This document shows positions 18,129-28,336 of a stretch of DNA of 64,000 nt, in pieces. The DNA comes from Parasphingorhabdus litoris DSM 22379 (GTDB taxonomy: Bacteria; Pseudomonadota; Alphaproteobacteria; Sphingomonadales; Sphingomonadaceae). A model generated the notes under the pieces. The model made no database searches. It saw only the letters and a list, made by a program, of their open reading frames with translations, and had not been told where the DNA came from. How positions within the stretch are numbered: position 1 is the first letter of the stretch; each line of letters starts with the position of its first letter. Position numbers and translations under genes: made by a program. The DNA lies in the NCBI RefSeq assembly GCF_020906275.1, contig NZ_CP086727.1, positions 186,001 through 250,000 on the forward strand, given 5' to 3'.

Positions 18129-20918
18129 ATGGGCTTTGAAAATCAGGAATTTGGTGTCGGCTCCGAAAAGGAAGCAGGACCCAGCTGGCAAAAGAAACAT
18201 TGGCCGATTGATGACGCCGATGAGCTGAACAGCGCGCTCGATCCCACGCAAATGGGGATAGAGATCAAGGCGGCTGCGGCGAAATCCGGCAAGTCCATGT
18301 CCGATGCCGAAGTGGCTTTGGCAGCGGAGAAATCCATCCGCGCGATGATGCTGATCCGTACCTATCGCGTGCGCGGACATCTCGGTGCCAATCTCGATCC
18401 ACTTGGCCTGTCCAAGCTGGAGGAACCCGCTGACCTGACCCCCGAATTTCATGGCTTCAAGGCAGATGAGCTCGACAAGCCCGTCTATCTGGGCGGCGTA
18501 TTGGGTTTTGAGACCGCGTCGATCAAGGAGATCGAAGCTGTGCTGCGCGCCAATTATTGCGGCTCGGTTGGCCTTGAATATATGCATATTGCCGACACGG
18601 TGGAGCGGCGCTTCCTGCAGGACCGGATGGAGGGCAAGGACGCCGCGATCCAGTTTACGCCGGAAGGCAAGAAGGCGATCCTCAACAAGGTGATTGAGGG
18701 CGAGGAATATGAAAATTTCCTCGGCAAGAAATATGTCGGGACCAAGCGTTTCGGCCTCGACGGCGGTGAAGCGATGCTGCCGGCGCTGGAAAATGTCATC
18801 AAATATGGCGGCCAGTCGGGCGTACGCGATATTGTCTATGGCATGGCCCATCGCGGGCGGCTGAACATCTTGGCCAATGTGATGGCCAAGCCTTACAAGG
18901 TCATCTTTCACGAATTCCACGGCGGCTCGGCCAACCCCGATGAAGTGGGTGGCTCTGGCGATGTGAAATATCACTTGGGTACCTCCACCGACCGCGAATT
19001 TGATGGCATCAATGTGCATATGAGCCTTGTGCCCAATCCATCGCATCTCGAAGCGGTGGATCCGGTGGTGCTCGGCAAGGTCCGCGCGCAGCAAGTGGCG
19101 CGTGATGACCTGACCAAGCATGAGCAGGTCTTGCCCGTGCTGATCCACGGCGATGCGGCCTTCGCGGGGCAAGGGATTGTCTGGGAATGTCTCGGCTTCT
19201 CCGGCATTCGCGGTTATAATACCGGCGGCTGCATCCATTTCGTGATCAACAACCAGATCGGTTTCACCACCAGCCCGCAATTTGCCCGCAGTTCGCCTTA
19301 TCCAAGCGACGTGGCGAAAGGCGTGCAGGCACCGATTTTTCATGTGAACGGCGATGATCCGGAAGCGGTGACCTTTGCCTGCAAAATCGCAATCGAATTT
19401 CGCCAGCGCTTTGGCCGCGATATCGTCATCGACATGTGGTGCTATCGCCGCTTCGGCCATAATGAAGGCGATGAACCCAGTTTCACGCAGCCGATCATGT
19501 ATGCGGCGATCAAAAAGCACCCAAAGGTCAGCAAGCTCTATGAGCAGCGACTGATCGAGGAAGGTGTGATCGATGCGAACTGGGGAACCAATACCCGAAA
19601 GGCCTTTGCCGACCATCTCGAAGGCGAATTCAAGGCGGCGGATGATTATGAGCCAGATAAGGCCGACTGGTTTGGTGGCCGCTGGCAGGGGCTTCATGTT
19701 CCCGCTGACCCTGAAACCGCGCGCCGCAATGTCGAAACAGCCATTGATGCCAAATTGTTCGAGAGCCTGGGACGCACGCTGACCACCGTTCCCGAAGGGC
19801 ACAAGATCCACAAAACCCTTGGCCGTGTACTCGATGCGAAGGCGAAGATGTTCCAGTCCGGCGAAAATTTCGATTGGGCGACCGGCGAAGCGCTGGCGTT
19901 CGGATCGCTGGTTGCCGAAGGCTATAATGTCCGCCTGTCCGGTCAGGATAGCGGGCGCGGCACCTTCTCTCAGCGGCATGCCGTCTGGGTCGATCAGGAC
20001 AATGAAGAAAAATATGTGCCTTTGAGCACCGTGCCGCATGGCCGGTTCGAAGTGCTCGACAGCCCGCTGTCCGAATATGGCGTGCTCGGCTTTGAATATG
20101 GCTATGCCGGGGCCGACCCGAAAACACTGGTGCTGTGGGAAGCGCAATTTGGTGATTTCGCCAACGGCGCGCAGATCATGATTGATCAGTTCATCGCATC
20201 CGGCGAAGCCAAATGGCTGCGCGCCAATGGGCTCGTCATGCTCTTGCCGCATGGCTATGAAGGGCAGGGCCCTGAGCATAGCAGCGCGCGGCTCGAACGC
20301 TTCCTGCAACTTTGCGCTCAGGACAATATCCAGGTCGCGAATATCACCACACCGGCCAATTATTTCCACGTATTGCGCCGCCAGATGCTACGCAGTTTCC
20401 GCAAGCCTTTGGTCATCATGACGCCCAAGTCGCTGCTGCGCCACAAGATGGCCGTGTCGAGCGCCGAGGAGTTTCAGGGCGATCATCATTTCATGCGGAT
20501 CAAGTCGGATACCAATCCGCCCGCGGACAAGGATATCAAGCGGCTCGTATTGTGCTCAGGTAAGGTTGCCTATGACCTGATCGAAGCGCGCGATGCGGCG
20601 AAGGATAAAAACACCTCGATTGTCCGGATTGAGCAGCTCTATCCCTTCCCGGCGGAACCCCTCGTGGTGCGTCTAAAGCGGATGAAAAATCTCGAGACTC
20701 TGGTTTGGGCACAGGAAGAGCCGAAGAATAACGGCAGCTGGGATTTTGTCCGCCCCTATCTGGAGGATTGTCTGGAACAGGCGAAAGTCGGGCCGACTGA
20801 TCCTGTCTATGCGGGTCGTGTGGCATCTGCCTCGCCCGCTACAGGATTGGCTTCGCGGCATAAAGAGCAGCAGGAAAAGCTGGTTGCCGAAGCCTTGGGC
20901 CATCCGGTAAAAAAGTGA
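18129..20918 (+). CDS. sucA: 2-oxoglutarate dehydrogenase E1 component
   Basis: 929 residues from the ATG at 18129 (CTGGAG 8 nt upstream). Thiamine-diphosphate E1 features are visible: GMAHRGRLNILANVM, the HGDAAFAGQGIVWE loop, a NNQIGFTT motif, and GQDSGRGTFSQRHAV in the pyrimidine domain. It decarboxylates 2-oxoglutarate and succinylates SucB's lipoyl group. It is followed by sucB and lpd, giving the complete complex. A long open frame on the opposite strand is a codon-bias shadow. Confidence 0.97.
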   Translation: MGFENQEFGVGSEKEAGPSWQKKHWPIDDADELNSALDPTQMGIEIKAAAAKSGKSMSDAEVALAAEKSIRAMMLIRTYRVRGHLGANLDPLGLSKLEEPADLTPEFHGFKADELDKPVYLGGVLGFETASIKEIEAVLRANYCGSVGLEYMHIADTVERRFLQDRMEGKDAAIQFTPEGKKAILNKVIEGEEYENFLGKKYVGTKRFGLDGGEAMLPALENVIKYGGQSGVRDIVYGMAHRGRLNILANVMAKPYKVIFHEFHGGSANPDEVGGSGDVKYHLGTSTDREFDGINVHMSLVPNPSHLEAVDPVVLGKVRAQQVARDDLTKHEQVLPVLIHGDAAFAGQGIVWECLGFSGIRGYNTGGCIHFVINNQIGFTTSPQFARSSPYPSDVAKGVQAPIFHVNGDDPEAVTFACKIAIEFRQRFGRDIVIDMWCYRRFGHNEGDEPSFTQPIMYAAIKKHPKVSKLYEQRLIEEGVIDANWGTNTRKAFADHLEGEFKAADDYEPDKADWFGGRWQGLHVPADPETARRNVETAIDAKLFESLGRTLTTVPEGHKIHKTLGRVLDAKAKMFQSGENFDWATGEALAFGSLVAEGYNVRLSGQDSGRGTFSQRHAVWVDQDNEEKYVPLSTVPHGRFEVLDSPLSEYGVLGFEYGYAGADPKTLVLWEAQFGDFANGAQIMIDQFIASGEAKWLRANGLVMLLPHGYEGQGPEHSSARLERFLQLCAQDNIQVANITTPANYFHVLRRQMLRSFRKPLVIMTPKSLLRHKMAVSSAEEFQGDHHFMRIKSDTNPPADKDIKRLVLCSGKVAYDLIEARDAAKDKNTSIVRIEQLYPFPAEPLVVRLKRMKNLETLVWAQEEPKNNGSWDFVRPYLEDCLEQAKVGPTDPVYAGRVASASPATGLASRHKEQQEKLVAEALGHPVKK

Positions 20919-20960
20919 TTATGTGCGGAAAGTTCCGCCGATGAAAGTGAGCATAAGACT

Positions 20961-22199
20961 ATGGCAACAGATGTAAAAGTCCCCGTATTGGGCGAATCGA
21001 TTACCGAAGCGACCTTGGGTGAATGGCTCAAACAGCCGGGTGACGCGGTCGATGCAGATGAGCCGATTGCGAGCCTGGAAACGGACAAGGTGGCTCTGGA
21101 AGTGCCGGCGCCCGAAGCGGGAACGCTGGGCGAGCATCTTGTCGCAGTGGGCGACACGGTGGAAGTCGGCGCGATTATCGCGAAGATTGAAGCGGGTAGT
21201 GGAGCCGCGTCATCGGCAGCGAAAGCCGCCCCGGCACCGGCTCCAGCAGCAGCCAAGGCAGAGCCAGCGGCGGATGAAGACCCCGCATCGTCGATCACAT
21301 TGTCCCCGGCGGTCCGCCGTCTGGTGCTTGAGCATGGCGTTGATCCCAGCAAGATTAAAGGCACCGGCAAAGATGGCCGCCTGACCAAAGATGATGTCGA
21401 GCAATATGTGAAAACCGGTGCTGAGGCGCCGTTGGTTGAGAAGGGCACGGCAAAAGGCGCCGAGGTTCCTACCACCACACCAGCAGCTGGCGGCACCCGT
21501 AATGAAGAGCGCGTGCGGATGACCCGCCTGCGCCAGACGGTCGCCAAACGCCTGAAAGAAGCGCAGGATACCGCTGCTCTGCTGACGACGTTCAACGATG
21601 TCGACATGACCGCCGTGATGGAAACCCGCAGCAAATATAAAGAGCTGTTCGCGAAGAAACATGGCGTGAAGCTGGGCTTCATGGGTTTCTTTGCGAAGGC
21701 CGCTTGTCTCGCATTGAAAGATGTACCGTCGGTCAACGCCCAGATTGATGGCGATGAAATAGTCTATCACGATTATGTCGATATCTCGGTCGCGGTGAGC
21801 GCGCCCAATGGCCTGGTTGTCCCTGTCATCCGCAATGCCGAGACAATGAGCTTTGCCGATGTCGAGAACACAATCGGCGATTTCGGTAAGCGCGCCAAGG
21901 ACGGCACGCTGACCATGGCGGATATGAAAGGCGGCACGTTCACGATTTCGAACGGCGGTGTGTTCGGCTCGCTGATGTCGACTCCGATTATCAACCCGCC
22001 GCAATCCGCTGTGCTTGGTTTGCACCGGATTGAACAGCGTCCGGTGGTAATGCCAGACGGATCCATTGAAGCGCGTCCTATGATGTATCTGGCGCTGAGC
22101 TATGATCACCGTCTGATCGATGGCCGTGAAGCGGTGACCTTCCTGGTGCGGATCAAGGAAGCGATTGAAGATCCGACCCGGCTTTTGATTGATTTGTAA
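20961..22199 (+). CDS. sucB: Dihydrolipoyl succinyltransferase (E2 of 2-oxoglutarate dehydrogenase)
   Basis: 412 residues. An N-terminal lipoyl domain has Lys43 in [13 protein letters not shown]. An Ala/Pro-rich linker (~80-110), a peripheral subunit-binding domain ([20 protein letters not shown]) and the catalytic domain ending in [14 protein letters not shown] follow, with the active His and Asp. It transfers the succinyl group to CoA. It lies 42 bp after sucA and so is probably in the same transcript. Confidence 0.97.
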   Translation: MATDVKVPVLGESITEATLGEWLKQPGDAVDADEPIASLETDKVALEVPAPEAGTLGEHLVAVGDTVEVGAIIAKIEAGSGAASSAAKAAPAPAPAAAKAEPAADEDPASSITLSPAVRRLVLEHGVDPSKIKGTGKDGRLTKDDVEQYVKTGAEAPLVEKGTAKGAEVPTTTPAAGGTRNEERVRMTRLRQTVAKRLKEAQDTAALLTTFNDVDMTAVMETRSKYKELFAKKHGVKLGFMGFFAKAACLALKDVPSVNAQIDGDEIVYHDYVDISVAVSAPNGLVVPVIRNAETMSFADVENTIGDFGKRAKDGTLTMADMKGGTFTISNGGVFGSLMSTPIINPPQSAVLGLHRIEQRPVVMPDGSIEARPMMYLALSYDHRLIDGREAVTFLVRIKEAIEDPTRLLIDL

Positions 22200-22219
22200 T
22201 CTAGGTAATAACCCTAACT

Positions 22220-22277
22220 CGTCATGTTGAAACTGTTTCAGCATCTCCCGAGATCCCGAAACAACTTTGGGATGACG
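22220..22277. repeat. Imperfect inverted repeat before lpd
   Basis: CGTCATGTTGAAACTGTTTC (22220-22239) and GAAACAACTTTGGGATGACG (22258-22277) are imperfect inverted arms around a short centre. The CGTCAT...ATGACG type is a second class of interspersed element, different from element P. It lies between sucB and lpd and could modulate the relative expression of lpd. Confidence 0.65.
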
Positions 22278-22293
22278 AACCAAGAGGCAGAAT

Positions 22294-23703
22294 ATGGCTA
22301 ACAGTGAATATGACTATGACGTATTGGTAATCGGCTCCGGCCCGGGCGGCTATGTCGCCGCTATCCGTGCTGCGCAGCTTGGCCTCAAAACCGCATGTGT
22401 GGAGAGCCGCGAGACACTGGGCGGTACCTGTCTCAACGTCGGGTGCATCCCGTCCAAGGCGATGCTGCACGCGTCGGAGCTTTATCACGAGGCCCATTCG
22501 GGTGCGCTGGAGAAGTTCGGTATCAAGCTGACCGGCGCGAAACTGGATCTCAAACAGATGCACGCAGAAAAATCCAAAGCGGTGGAAGAGCTGACCGGCG
22601 GTATCGAATTTCTGTTCAAGAAGAACAAGGTCGAATGGCTCAAAGGGCGCGGCGCGTTTGAAAGCGCGAAGAGCGTGAAGGTTGGCAATAAGACGGTCAC
22701 CGCGAAAAACGTCATCATCGCGACGGGGTCTTCGGTTACCCCGCTGCCTGGCGTGGACATTGACAATAGCAAGCATGTCGTCGTCGACAGCACCGGTGCG
22801 CTCGAACTGCCGAAAGTACCCAACCATATGGTCGTCATTGGCGGCGGCGTGATCGGGCTAGAGCTGGGCAGCGTCTGGCTGCGTCTCGGCGCCAAGGTCA
22901 CGGTTGTTGAGTATCTCGACAAGATCCTGCCCGGCATGGATGGCGATATTCGCAAAGACGCCGCGCGCATTTTCAAGAAACAGGGCTTTGACATCAAGAC
23001 CGGCACAAAGGTGACCGGCTGCACCGTGAAAGGCAAAAAGGCGACCCTGACCGTGGAACCGGCCAAGGGCGGTGATGCCGAAACGATCGAAGCGGATGCG
23101 GTTCTGGTGGCGATTGGTCGTCGGCCCAATACCGATGGCCTCGCGCTCGATAAGGCAGGGCTGGAAACTAACAAACATGGCCAGATTGAAGTCGGTCATG
23201 ATTTCCAGACTTCGGTCAAAGGCGTCTACGCCATTGGCGATGTCACCCCCGGACCGATGCTCGCGCATAAGGCCGAGGATGAAGGCATTGCAGCAGCAGA
23301 ATTTGTCGCGGGTCAGCAGGGCATCGTGAACCATGATTTGATCCCCGGCGTGGTCTATACCTATCCGGAAATTGCCAGCATTGGTAAGACCGAGGAAGAG
23401 GTCAAGGAAAGCGGCGTCGCTTACAAAGTCGGCAAATTCCCGTTCGCAGGCAATAGCCGCGCGAAGACCAATCGCGATACCGATGGCTATGTAAAGGTCA
23501 TCGCGGATGCGGAAACCGACCGCGTTCTGGGCGCGCATATCATTTCATCGCTGGCTGGAACCTTGGTTGCACAGGTGACGCAGGCAATGGAATTTGGCAC
23601 GACCAGCGAGGATATCGCCTATACCTGCCACGCGCATCCGACGCACAGCGAAGCGGTAAAAGAGGCAGCGATGGCGGTGCAAGGCAAACCCATCCACATG
23701 TGA
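22294..23703 (+). CDS. lpd: Dihydrolipoamide dehydrogenase (E3)
   Basis: 469 residues. FAD-binding GSGPGGYVAAIRAAQLG, the redox disulfide Cys46/Cys51 in GGTCLNVGCIPSK, a second Rossmann motif GGGVIGLELGSVW, and the C-terminal HAHPTHSEAVKEA with the catalytic His-Glu pair are all present. It reoxidises lipoyl groups of the 2-oxo acid dehydrogenase complexes with NAD. It ends the mdh-to-lpd TCA cluster. Confidence 0.97.
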   Translation: MANSEYDYDVLVIGSGPGGYVAAIRAAQLGLKTACVESRETLGGTCLNVGCIPSKAMLHASELYHEAHSGALEKFGIKLTGAKLDLKQMHAEKSKAVEELTGGIEFLFKKNKVEWLKGRGAFESAKSVKVGNKTVTAKNVIIATGSSVTPLPGVDIDNSKHVVVDSTGALELPKVPNHMVVIGGGVIGLELGSVWLRLGAKVTVVEYLDKILPGMDGDIRKDAARIFKKQGFDIKTGTKVTGCTVKGKKATLTVEPAKGGDAETIEADAVLVAIGRRPNTDGLALDKAGLETNKHGQIEVGHDFQTSVKGVYAIGDVTPGPMLAHKAEDEGIAAAEFVAGQQGIVNHDLIPGVVYTYPEIASIGKTEEEVKESGVAYKVGKFPFAGNSRAKTNRDTDGYVKVIADAETDRVLGAHIISSLAGTLVAQVTQAMEFGTTSEDIAYTCHAHPTHSEAVKEAAMAVQGKPIHM

Positions 23704-23754
23704 TTTGACGGCACCAATATTATCGGCGCATATGCTGTAGCGGAGAGAGAAAAT

Positions 23755-25089
23755 ATGACGATCCCTTCCCTTACAGATCAGCCTGGTGCCATAGCCGTGG
23801 CAGCCGATATCGCGGCAGGAAAATTAACGGCAGTCGAAGCGGCAGAGGCTGCGATCAACCGCATTGAAGAACGGGATGGTCCGATAAATGCGGTTGTGGT
23901 GCGGGATTTTGAGCGTGCCCGGCAAGCCGCTCGCGATGCCGATGCGCGGCTCGCAAAAGGTGACCAAAGCCCTTTGCTGGGCGTTCCGATGACGGTCAAG
24001 GAAAGCTTTAACATTGCCGGGCTGCCAACCAGCTGGGGCATGGAAGCGGCCGCAGGCAATATTGCCGATACAGATGCCATGGTGGTCCAGCGCCTCAAAG
24101 CCGCCGGCGCGGTCATCCTTGGGAAAACCAACGTGCCACCCATGCTGGCAGATATGTTTTCCGAAAATCCTATCTATGGACGTACCAGCAACCCCCATGA
24201 TTTGGGCCGCTCGCCCGGCGGGTCATCCGGTGGCGGTGCCGCTGCTGTGGCCAGCGGGATGGTGGCAGTGGAATATGGTTCGGACATTGGCGGTTCAATC
24301 CGCGTTCCGGCCCATTATTGCGGCATCTGGGGGCACAAGCCGACTTATGGTGTGGTTGGCGGCGAAGGCCATTTCATGCCGGGTTTCCAAGAGGGCGCCT
24401 TTCGGCCGCTTTCCGTGGTCGGACCGTTGGCCCGCAATGCTGATGATCTGGAGCTGCTATTCGAACTGACATTGGACCGGCCCTTACCCAAGCAATCGAA
24501 ACCCTTGGGCGGTACGCGCATATTATTGCTCACAGACCATCCTTGCGTAACCATGGGGGAGGGGATGCGGCAGTGCATGGAAGATGTCGTCGCCCGCCTG
24601 GAGGATGGGGGGGGTGAGGTGGCGCGCTCCACCATATTGCTGCCGGATCTGGAGCAGCAGCATCGCGATTATCTGCATATGCTCAACGTCATTATGACAG
24701 CTGGAGCGCCGCGGCCCGATGGCACTGTTGTGACGGCGGCCGATTGGTTCGGTCTGCTGGATGCACAGGCCCGCAACCAGCGGCGTTGGCGGGATGTATT
24801 TGCGGAATATGATTATGTGATCGCTCCGCCATCCAGCATGCCGGCCTTCCCCCATGATACCCGGCCGATGAAGGATCGGACGCTGTCGATCAACGGCGTA
24901 GATCATCCCGCTGCTGAGCAATTGGCATGGTCTGGATTGGTCACATTTCCGGGATTGCCGGCGACGGTTCTGCCCATCGGGCAAGTCGATGGCCTGCCGG
25001 TCGGAATGCAGGTCATTGCCGATCGCTATCAGGATCATAGCACTATAGCCGGCGCGCGTCAGATCGGCGCGCTGCTAGCCAGCGAATAG
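23755..25089 (+). CDS. Amidase signature family enzyme
   Basis: 444 residues. The Ser-cisSer-Lys triad is Lys82 (PMTVKESFN), Ser157 in the Gly/Ser loop [13 protein letters not shown], and Ser181 ([13 protein letters not shown]). This is an amidohydrolase of the amidase-signature type, possibly acting on small amides; there is no gatB-like neighbour, so it is not GatA. GGAGAG lies just upstream of the ATG. A PepSY protein follows after 3 bp. Confidence 0.88.
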   Translation: MTIPSLTDQPGAIAVAADIAAGKLTAVEAAEAAINRIEERDGPINAVVVRDFERARQAARDADARLAKGDQSPLLGVPMTVKESFNIAGLPTSWGMEAAAGNIADTDAMVVQRLKAAGAVILGKTNVPPMLADMFSENPIYGRTSNPHDLGRSPGGSSGGGAAAVASGMVAVEYGSDIGGSIRVPAHYCGIWGHKPTYGVVGGEGHFMPGFQEGAFRPLSVVGPLARNADDLELLFELTLDRPLPKQSKPLGGTRILLLTDHPCVTMGEGMRQCMEDVVARLEDGGGEVARSTILLPDLEQQHRDYLHMLNVIMTAGAPRPDGTVVTAADWFGLLDAQARNQRRWRDVFAEYDYVIAPPSSMPAFPHDTRPMKDRTLSINGVDHPAAEQLAWSGLVTFPGLPATVLPIGQVDGLPVGMQVIADRYQDHSTIAGARQIGALLASE

Positions 25090-25092
25090 CCG

Positions 25093-25770
25093 ATGCACAA
25101 AAATTTCTATCGCTGGCATATCTGGCTCGGCTGGCTGATCGGGGTGCCGATCATATTATGGACCGCCTCTGGTCTGTTGATGGTGTCGCAGCCGATTGAA
25201 ACGGTGCGCGGCAATCATTTGCGCAGCGAGCAGCCAGCGCTTGATCCGATCATGCCCGTGGCTCCCATCTTGGAAGGGCGGCAAGCCCAGGACCTGAAGC
25301 TGCAGCAAAATGCACAAGGCCCCTTTTGGGTGATCAGCTATGCCGATGGCGGCAAAAGGCGGGCCGATGCCGCGACCGGAAAATTGCTACCGCCTATCGC
25401 CGCCGCCGATGCTAGTGCGCTGGCCATCGCGGCGCGTTCCGATGATAGCGCGATCAAATCGGTAAAGCGTTTCGCGGCGGATGCGGCGCCCTCTGATTTG
25501 CGGCGCGATCGCCCATCATGGCAGGTCATTTTTGAGGATGACGCGCGTTTCTATATCGATGCGGATACCGGCGAATTGCTTGCGGTCCGTACACAATTCT
25601 GGCGGGTTTTTGACTTCATGTGGGGTCTACACATCATGGATCTGCAGACCCGCGAAGATACCAGTCACCCGATCCTGATTGGTTCGGCGGCGCTGGCGTT
25701 ATTCGGTTCGATCCTGGGTTTCGTGCTGCTGTTCACGCGGCGTTCGCGCAAAAGACGGAAAGGCGATTGA
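25093..25770 (+). CDS. PepSY-domain membrane protein
   Basis: 225 residues. An N-terminal PepSY-associated helix (WHIWLGWLIGVPIILWTASG), a periplasmic part with FYIDADTGELLAVRT and a C-terminal membrane helix (ILIGSAALALFGSILGFVLL) are visible. Such proteins resemble iron-uptake-associated reductases (PiuB-like) but this one is short. It is tightly linked to the amidase upstream and the UPF0126 gene downstream. Confidence 0.8.
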   Translation: MHKNFYRWHIWLGWLIGVPIILWTASGLLMVSQPIETVRGNHLRSEQPALDPIMPVAPILEGRQAQDLKLQQNAQGPFWVISYADGGKRRADAATGKLLPPIAAADASALAIAARSDDSAIKSVKRFAADAAPSDLRRDRPSWQVIFEDDARFYIDADTGELLAVRTQFWRVFDFMWGLHIMDLQTREDTSHPILIGSAALALFGSILGFVLLFTRRSRKRRKGD

Positions 25771-26399
25771 ACAGCGCGGTCCTCTATGACGCGCTGGGCT
25801 GGCTTGACCTGTTCGGGATTGCGGTGTTCGCGATATCGGGAGCCCTGGTCGCGGCGCGCAATGGGCAGACTTTGATTACCTTTGCGTTTTTTGCACTGGT
25901 TACCGGTGTCGGCGGGGGGACTGTGCGGGACCTTCTCATCGGTGCGCCGGTTTTCTGGGTACAGGATAGCCGCGTGCCGATCCTGTGCCTGGCTATAGCG
26001 CTGATTGTGTGGATTACGCCGGTGCGAATCTGGCGTCCGGCAGCCGTAGACTGGTTTGATGCCATTGGTCTGGCGGCTTATTCCGTCTTTGGTGCGGCGA
26101 AGGCGATGCAGCTCGGTATCGATCCGGTGCCCGCTGCCATCATGGGTATCATCACCGCCAGTGTGGGCGGGGTGATCCGCGACCTGGTTGCTGGTGAACC
26201 ATCAATCATAATTCGGCCGGAGCTTTATGTGACGGCTGGCGCCTTGTCGGCCTTCGCCTTTGTCGGATTGGTACAGACCGGGATGACGGGTATCGCCGCG
26301 GCGCTCATAGCCTTTGTTGCTGGCTTTGCGCTCCGCGCGTTGGCAATTGTGAAAGGCCTGTCTTTGCCGTCCTATCGCGGTGCTGAAGACAGCGAATAG
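25767..26399 (+). CDS. UPF0126/TRIC-like membrane protein (YicG type)
   Basis: 210 residues from a TTG at 25767 that overlaps the stop of the PepSY gene (TTGA) and has GGAAAGG upstream. Two internal repeats carry GGGTVRDLLIG and GGVIRDLVAGEPSI, with seven hydrophobic helices, as in TRIC-type trimeric cation channels. A longer open frame starting at 25620 inside the PepSY gene has no family match in its first part. Confidence 0.85.
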   Translation: MNSAVLYDALGWLDLFGIAVFAISGALVAARNGQTLITFAFFALVTGVGGGTVRDLLIGAPVFWVQDSRVPILCLAIALIVWITPVRIWRPAAVDWFDAIGLAAYSVFGAAKAMQLGIDPVPAAIMGIITASVGGVIRDLVAGEPSIIIRPELYVTAGALSAFAFVGLVQTGMTGIAAALIAFVAGFALRALAIVKGLSLPSYRGAEDSE

Positions 26400-28261
26400 C
26401 TTCTGAGCAAGTCGAACAGATCGGGCATGGCTTTGATTTGAGCCGGACTGCCTAGCCCGCCACATTCCAGACAGAGCGCCTGCACATCTTCCCGTGCCAT
26501 CAATCCGCGCGCGGTGTTCAGCGCTTCGGCAAAGGTCGCTTTTTGTTGCCGTGCGACCCAGCCAACCATACCGGTCACTGGTGCCTGCTCAGTCTCGCCA
26601 AAAGGCGTCCCGCCAAGCGGTAGCCATTTGAAGGTCGGTGTCGCCTCGAGATATTTCGCGTGATAGTCGCCTTCTTCCAGTCCAGCCCGCTTTGCAGCCT
26701 CGGCGAGTGCTTCCTTCATGCCGCCAAAGCTATCGACCAGCCCCAGTTGCCGGGCGGTGCCGCCATCCCAGACGCGACCTTGGCCAATTGTGTCGATTTC
26801 GGCATTGGTTTTGCCGCGCGCCTTTCCGACCAGGCTGAGGAAATCTTCATAGCTATGTTCGACGCCCGATTGCAGGACGGTGTTCAGGTCTTCGCTAAAC
26901 CCGCCAACAAAATCCGGTTCGCCAGACAGGGGCGTGGTTTGCACGCCATCGGCGGTTACACCCCATTTACCCAAGGCTTTTTCAAAACTAGGCAGGACCG
27001 CAAAGACACCGATAGAGCCGGTAATCGTATCCGGCTCGGCCATGATATGATCGCCCGCTGCGGCAATCCAATAGCCGCCGCTGGCCGCAACATCGCCCAT
27101 GGAAATGACAATCGGGATTTCGGCTTTTTTGATGTCAGCAAGGGCCAGACGGATTTCTTCGCTGGCAAACGCGGAACCACCAGGGGAATTGACCCGCACA
27201 ACCAGCGCCTTGATCTGCTTTTCTTCAAGGGCCTTATAAATTTGTTCGGAAATCCGCTCGCTGGCGGCAATGCCGGGCCCAGCCTTGCCGCCGACAATTT
27301 CTCCCGCGACGGTGATAACACCGATCGCGCTGCCACTGCTGCCCTCGGGATTGGCGGCGACAAAATTGTCATAGTCTATGCTTTTGAAAGTATCGGGCGA
27401 AGGCGTAGTATCTTCGCCCACCTTGGTCGCGACATAGCGACCAAAGGCCACCCGGTCGCCAATCTTGTCGACCAATTTTTGCTCGGTCGCAATCTTGGTA
27501 TAGTCACCGCCAGCGGTCTTGATGAAGGTCGCCGGATCTTTGGCATAGGGTTCAATGACTGCCTGTGGCCGTGCTTTTTTGATTTCTGCCAGCCAGCTAT
27601 CCCAGAGCACGGAATAAAGTGCGGCGGACGCTTCCTTGGCCTCAGGCGATTGATCGGCGCGCATATAGGGCTCGACCGCGCTTTTATAGGTACCGACGCG
27701 ATAGATATTGGCGGTGATGCCAAGCTGATCGATCAAATTCTTGTAATAGAGCCGGTTGCCACCGGGGCCAGCAAAGACAATCCCGCCCATCGAATCCATC
27801 CATATTTCATCGGCATGGGCCGCGAGCTGATAGCTGTCGTCGCTATAGAAATTGGCATAGGCATAGATCGGTTTTTCCGCCTGTTTGACCTGCGCCAGCG
27901 CTTCGCCCACGGCATTAAGACTGGTCTGTCCGGCACCCATGAACGTGCTGAGATCCAGGACCACGGCTTTGACGCGGTCATCCTCGGCCGCAGCGTCAAT
28001 CGCGCGGACCACATCGCGCAGACGATATTCGCGAACCGTGTTCTCATTATTGGTGAACATCGCGGTGAAATCCTGCTGTGCAGGTTGTTCGACAATGACA
28101 CCGTTGAAGTCGAGGAGCAGGGCGCCTTCGCTGATAGATGCGACATTGGGCCGGGCTGAAAGAGCGGCATAAAGCACAGCAAAAAACAGCAACATGGCGA
28201 TCAAGACCAACGCGTCTTTAATCGCGACCAGAAATTTCCAAGCGGCACGGGCAAACTGCAT
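26372..28261 (-). CDS. sppA: Signal peptide peptidase SppA, 67K type
   Basis: 629 residues from the ATG at 28261 with GGAG about 10 nt upstream; starts at 28270 (ATG) and 28279 (TTG) are also in frame. An N-terminal helix anchors it (FLVAIKDALVLIAMLLFFAV). The N-half catalytic Lys is in GTYKSAVEPYM and the C-half Ser in MGDVAASGGYWIAAAGDH, with VNSPGGSAFAS nearby. It degrades cleaved signal peptides in the inner membrane. Its 3' end overlaps the convergent UPF0126 gene by 28 bp. Confidence 0.93.
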   Translation of the reverse strand: MQFARAAWKFLVAIKDALVLIAMLLFFAVLYAALSARPNVASISEGALLLDFNGVIVEQPAQQDFTAMFTNNENTVREYRLRDVVRAIDAAAEDDRVKAVVLDLSTFMGAGQTSLNAVGEALAQVKQAEKPIYAYANFYSDDSYQLAAHADEIWMDSMGGIVFAGPGGNRLYYKNLIDQLGITANIYRVGTYKSAVEPYMRADQSPEAKEASAALYSVLWDSWLAEIKKARPQAVIEPYAKDPATFIKTAGGDYTKIATEQKLVDKIGDRVAFGRYVATKVGEDTTPSPDTFKSIDYDNFVAANPEGSSGSAIGVITVAGEIVGGKAGPGIAASERISEQIYKALEEKQIKALVVRVNSPGGSAFASEEIRLALADIKKAEIPIVISMGDVAASGGYWIAAAGDHIMAEPDTITGSIGVFAVLPSFEKALGKWGVTADGVQTTPLSGEPDFVGGFSEDLNTVLQSGVEHSYEDFLSLVGKARGKTNAEIDTIGQGRVWDGGTARQLGLVDSFGGMKEALAEAAKRAGLEEGDYHAKYLEATPTFKWLPLGGTPFGETEQAPVTGMVGWVARQQKATFAEALNTARGLMAREDVQALCLECGGLGSPAQIKAMPDLFDLLRSYSLSSAPR

Positions 28262-28280
28262 TGTCGTCATTCTCCACAAA

Positions 28281-28313
28281 AAAGGCGGCTGATCATCGCT
28301 GATCGCCGCCTTT
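28281..28313 (-). terminator. Intrinsic terminator after nrsF
   Basis: On the minus strand a GGCGGC stem (with further GATCA/TGATC pairing inside) closes on GCCGCC and runs into TTTTTT. It lies between the nrsF stop (28337) and sppA, so it ends the bufferin/sigF transcript. Confidence 0.85.
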
Positions 28314-28336
28314 TATATGGTTATGCTTGAATGAAA

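Noticed and set aside
18054..20369. 771-codon open frame on the minus strand opposite sucA
   Set aside because: It mirrors sucA over its length, has no start signal or family motif, and sucA is certain. It is a shadow created by codon bias.
26660..28159. 499-codon open frame on the plus strand opposite sppA
   Set aside because: Same reasoning: sppA has clear catalytic motifs in the other strand, and this frame has none.
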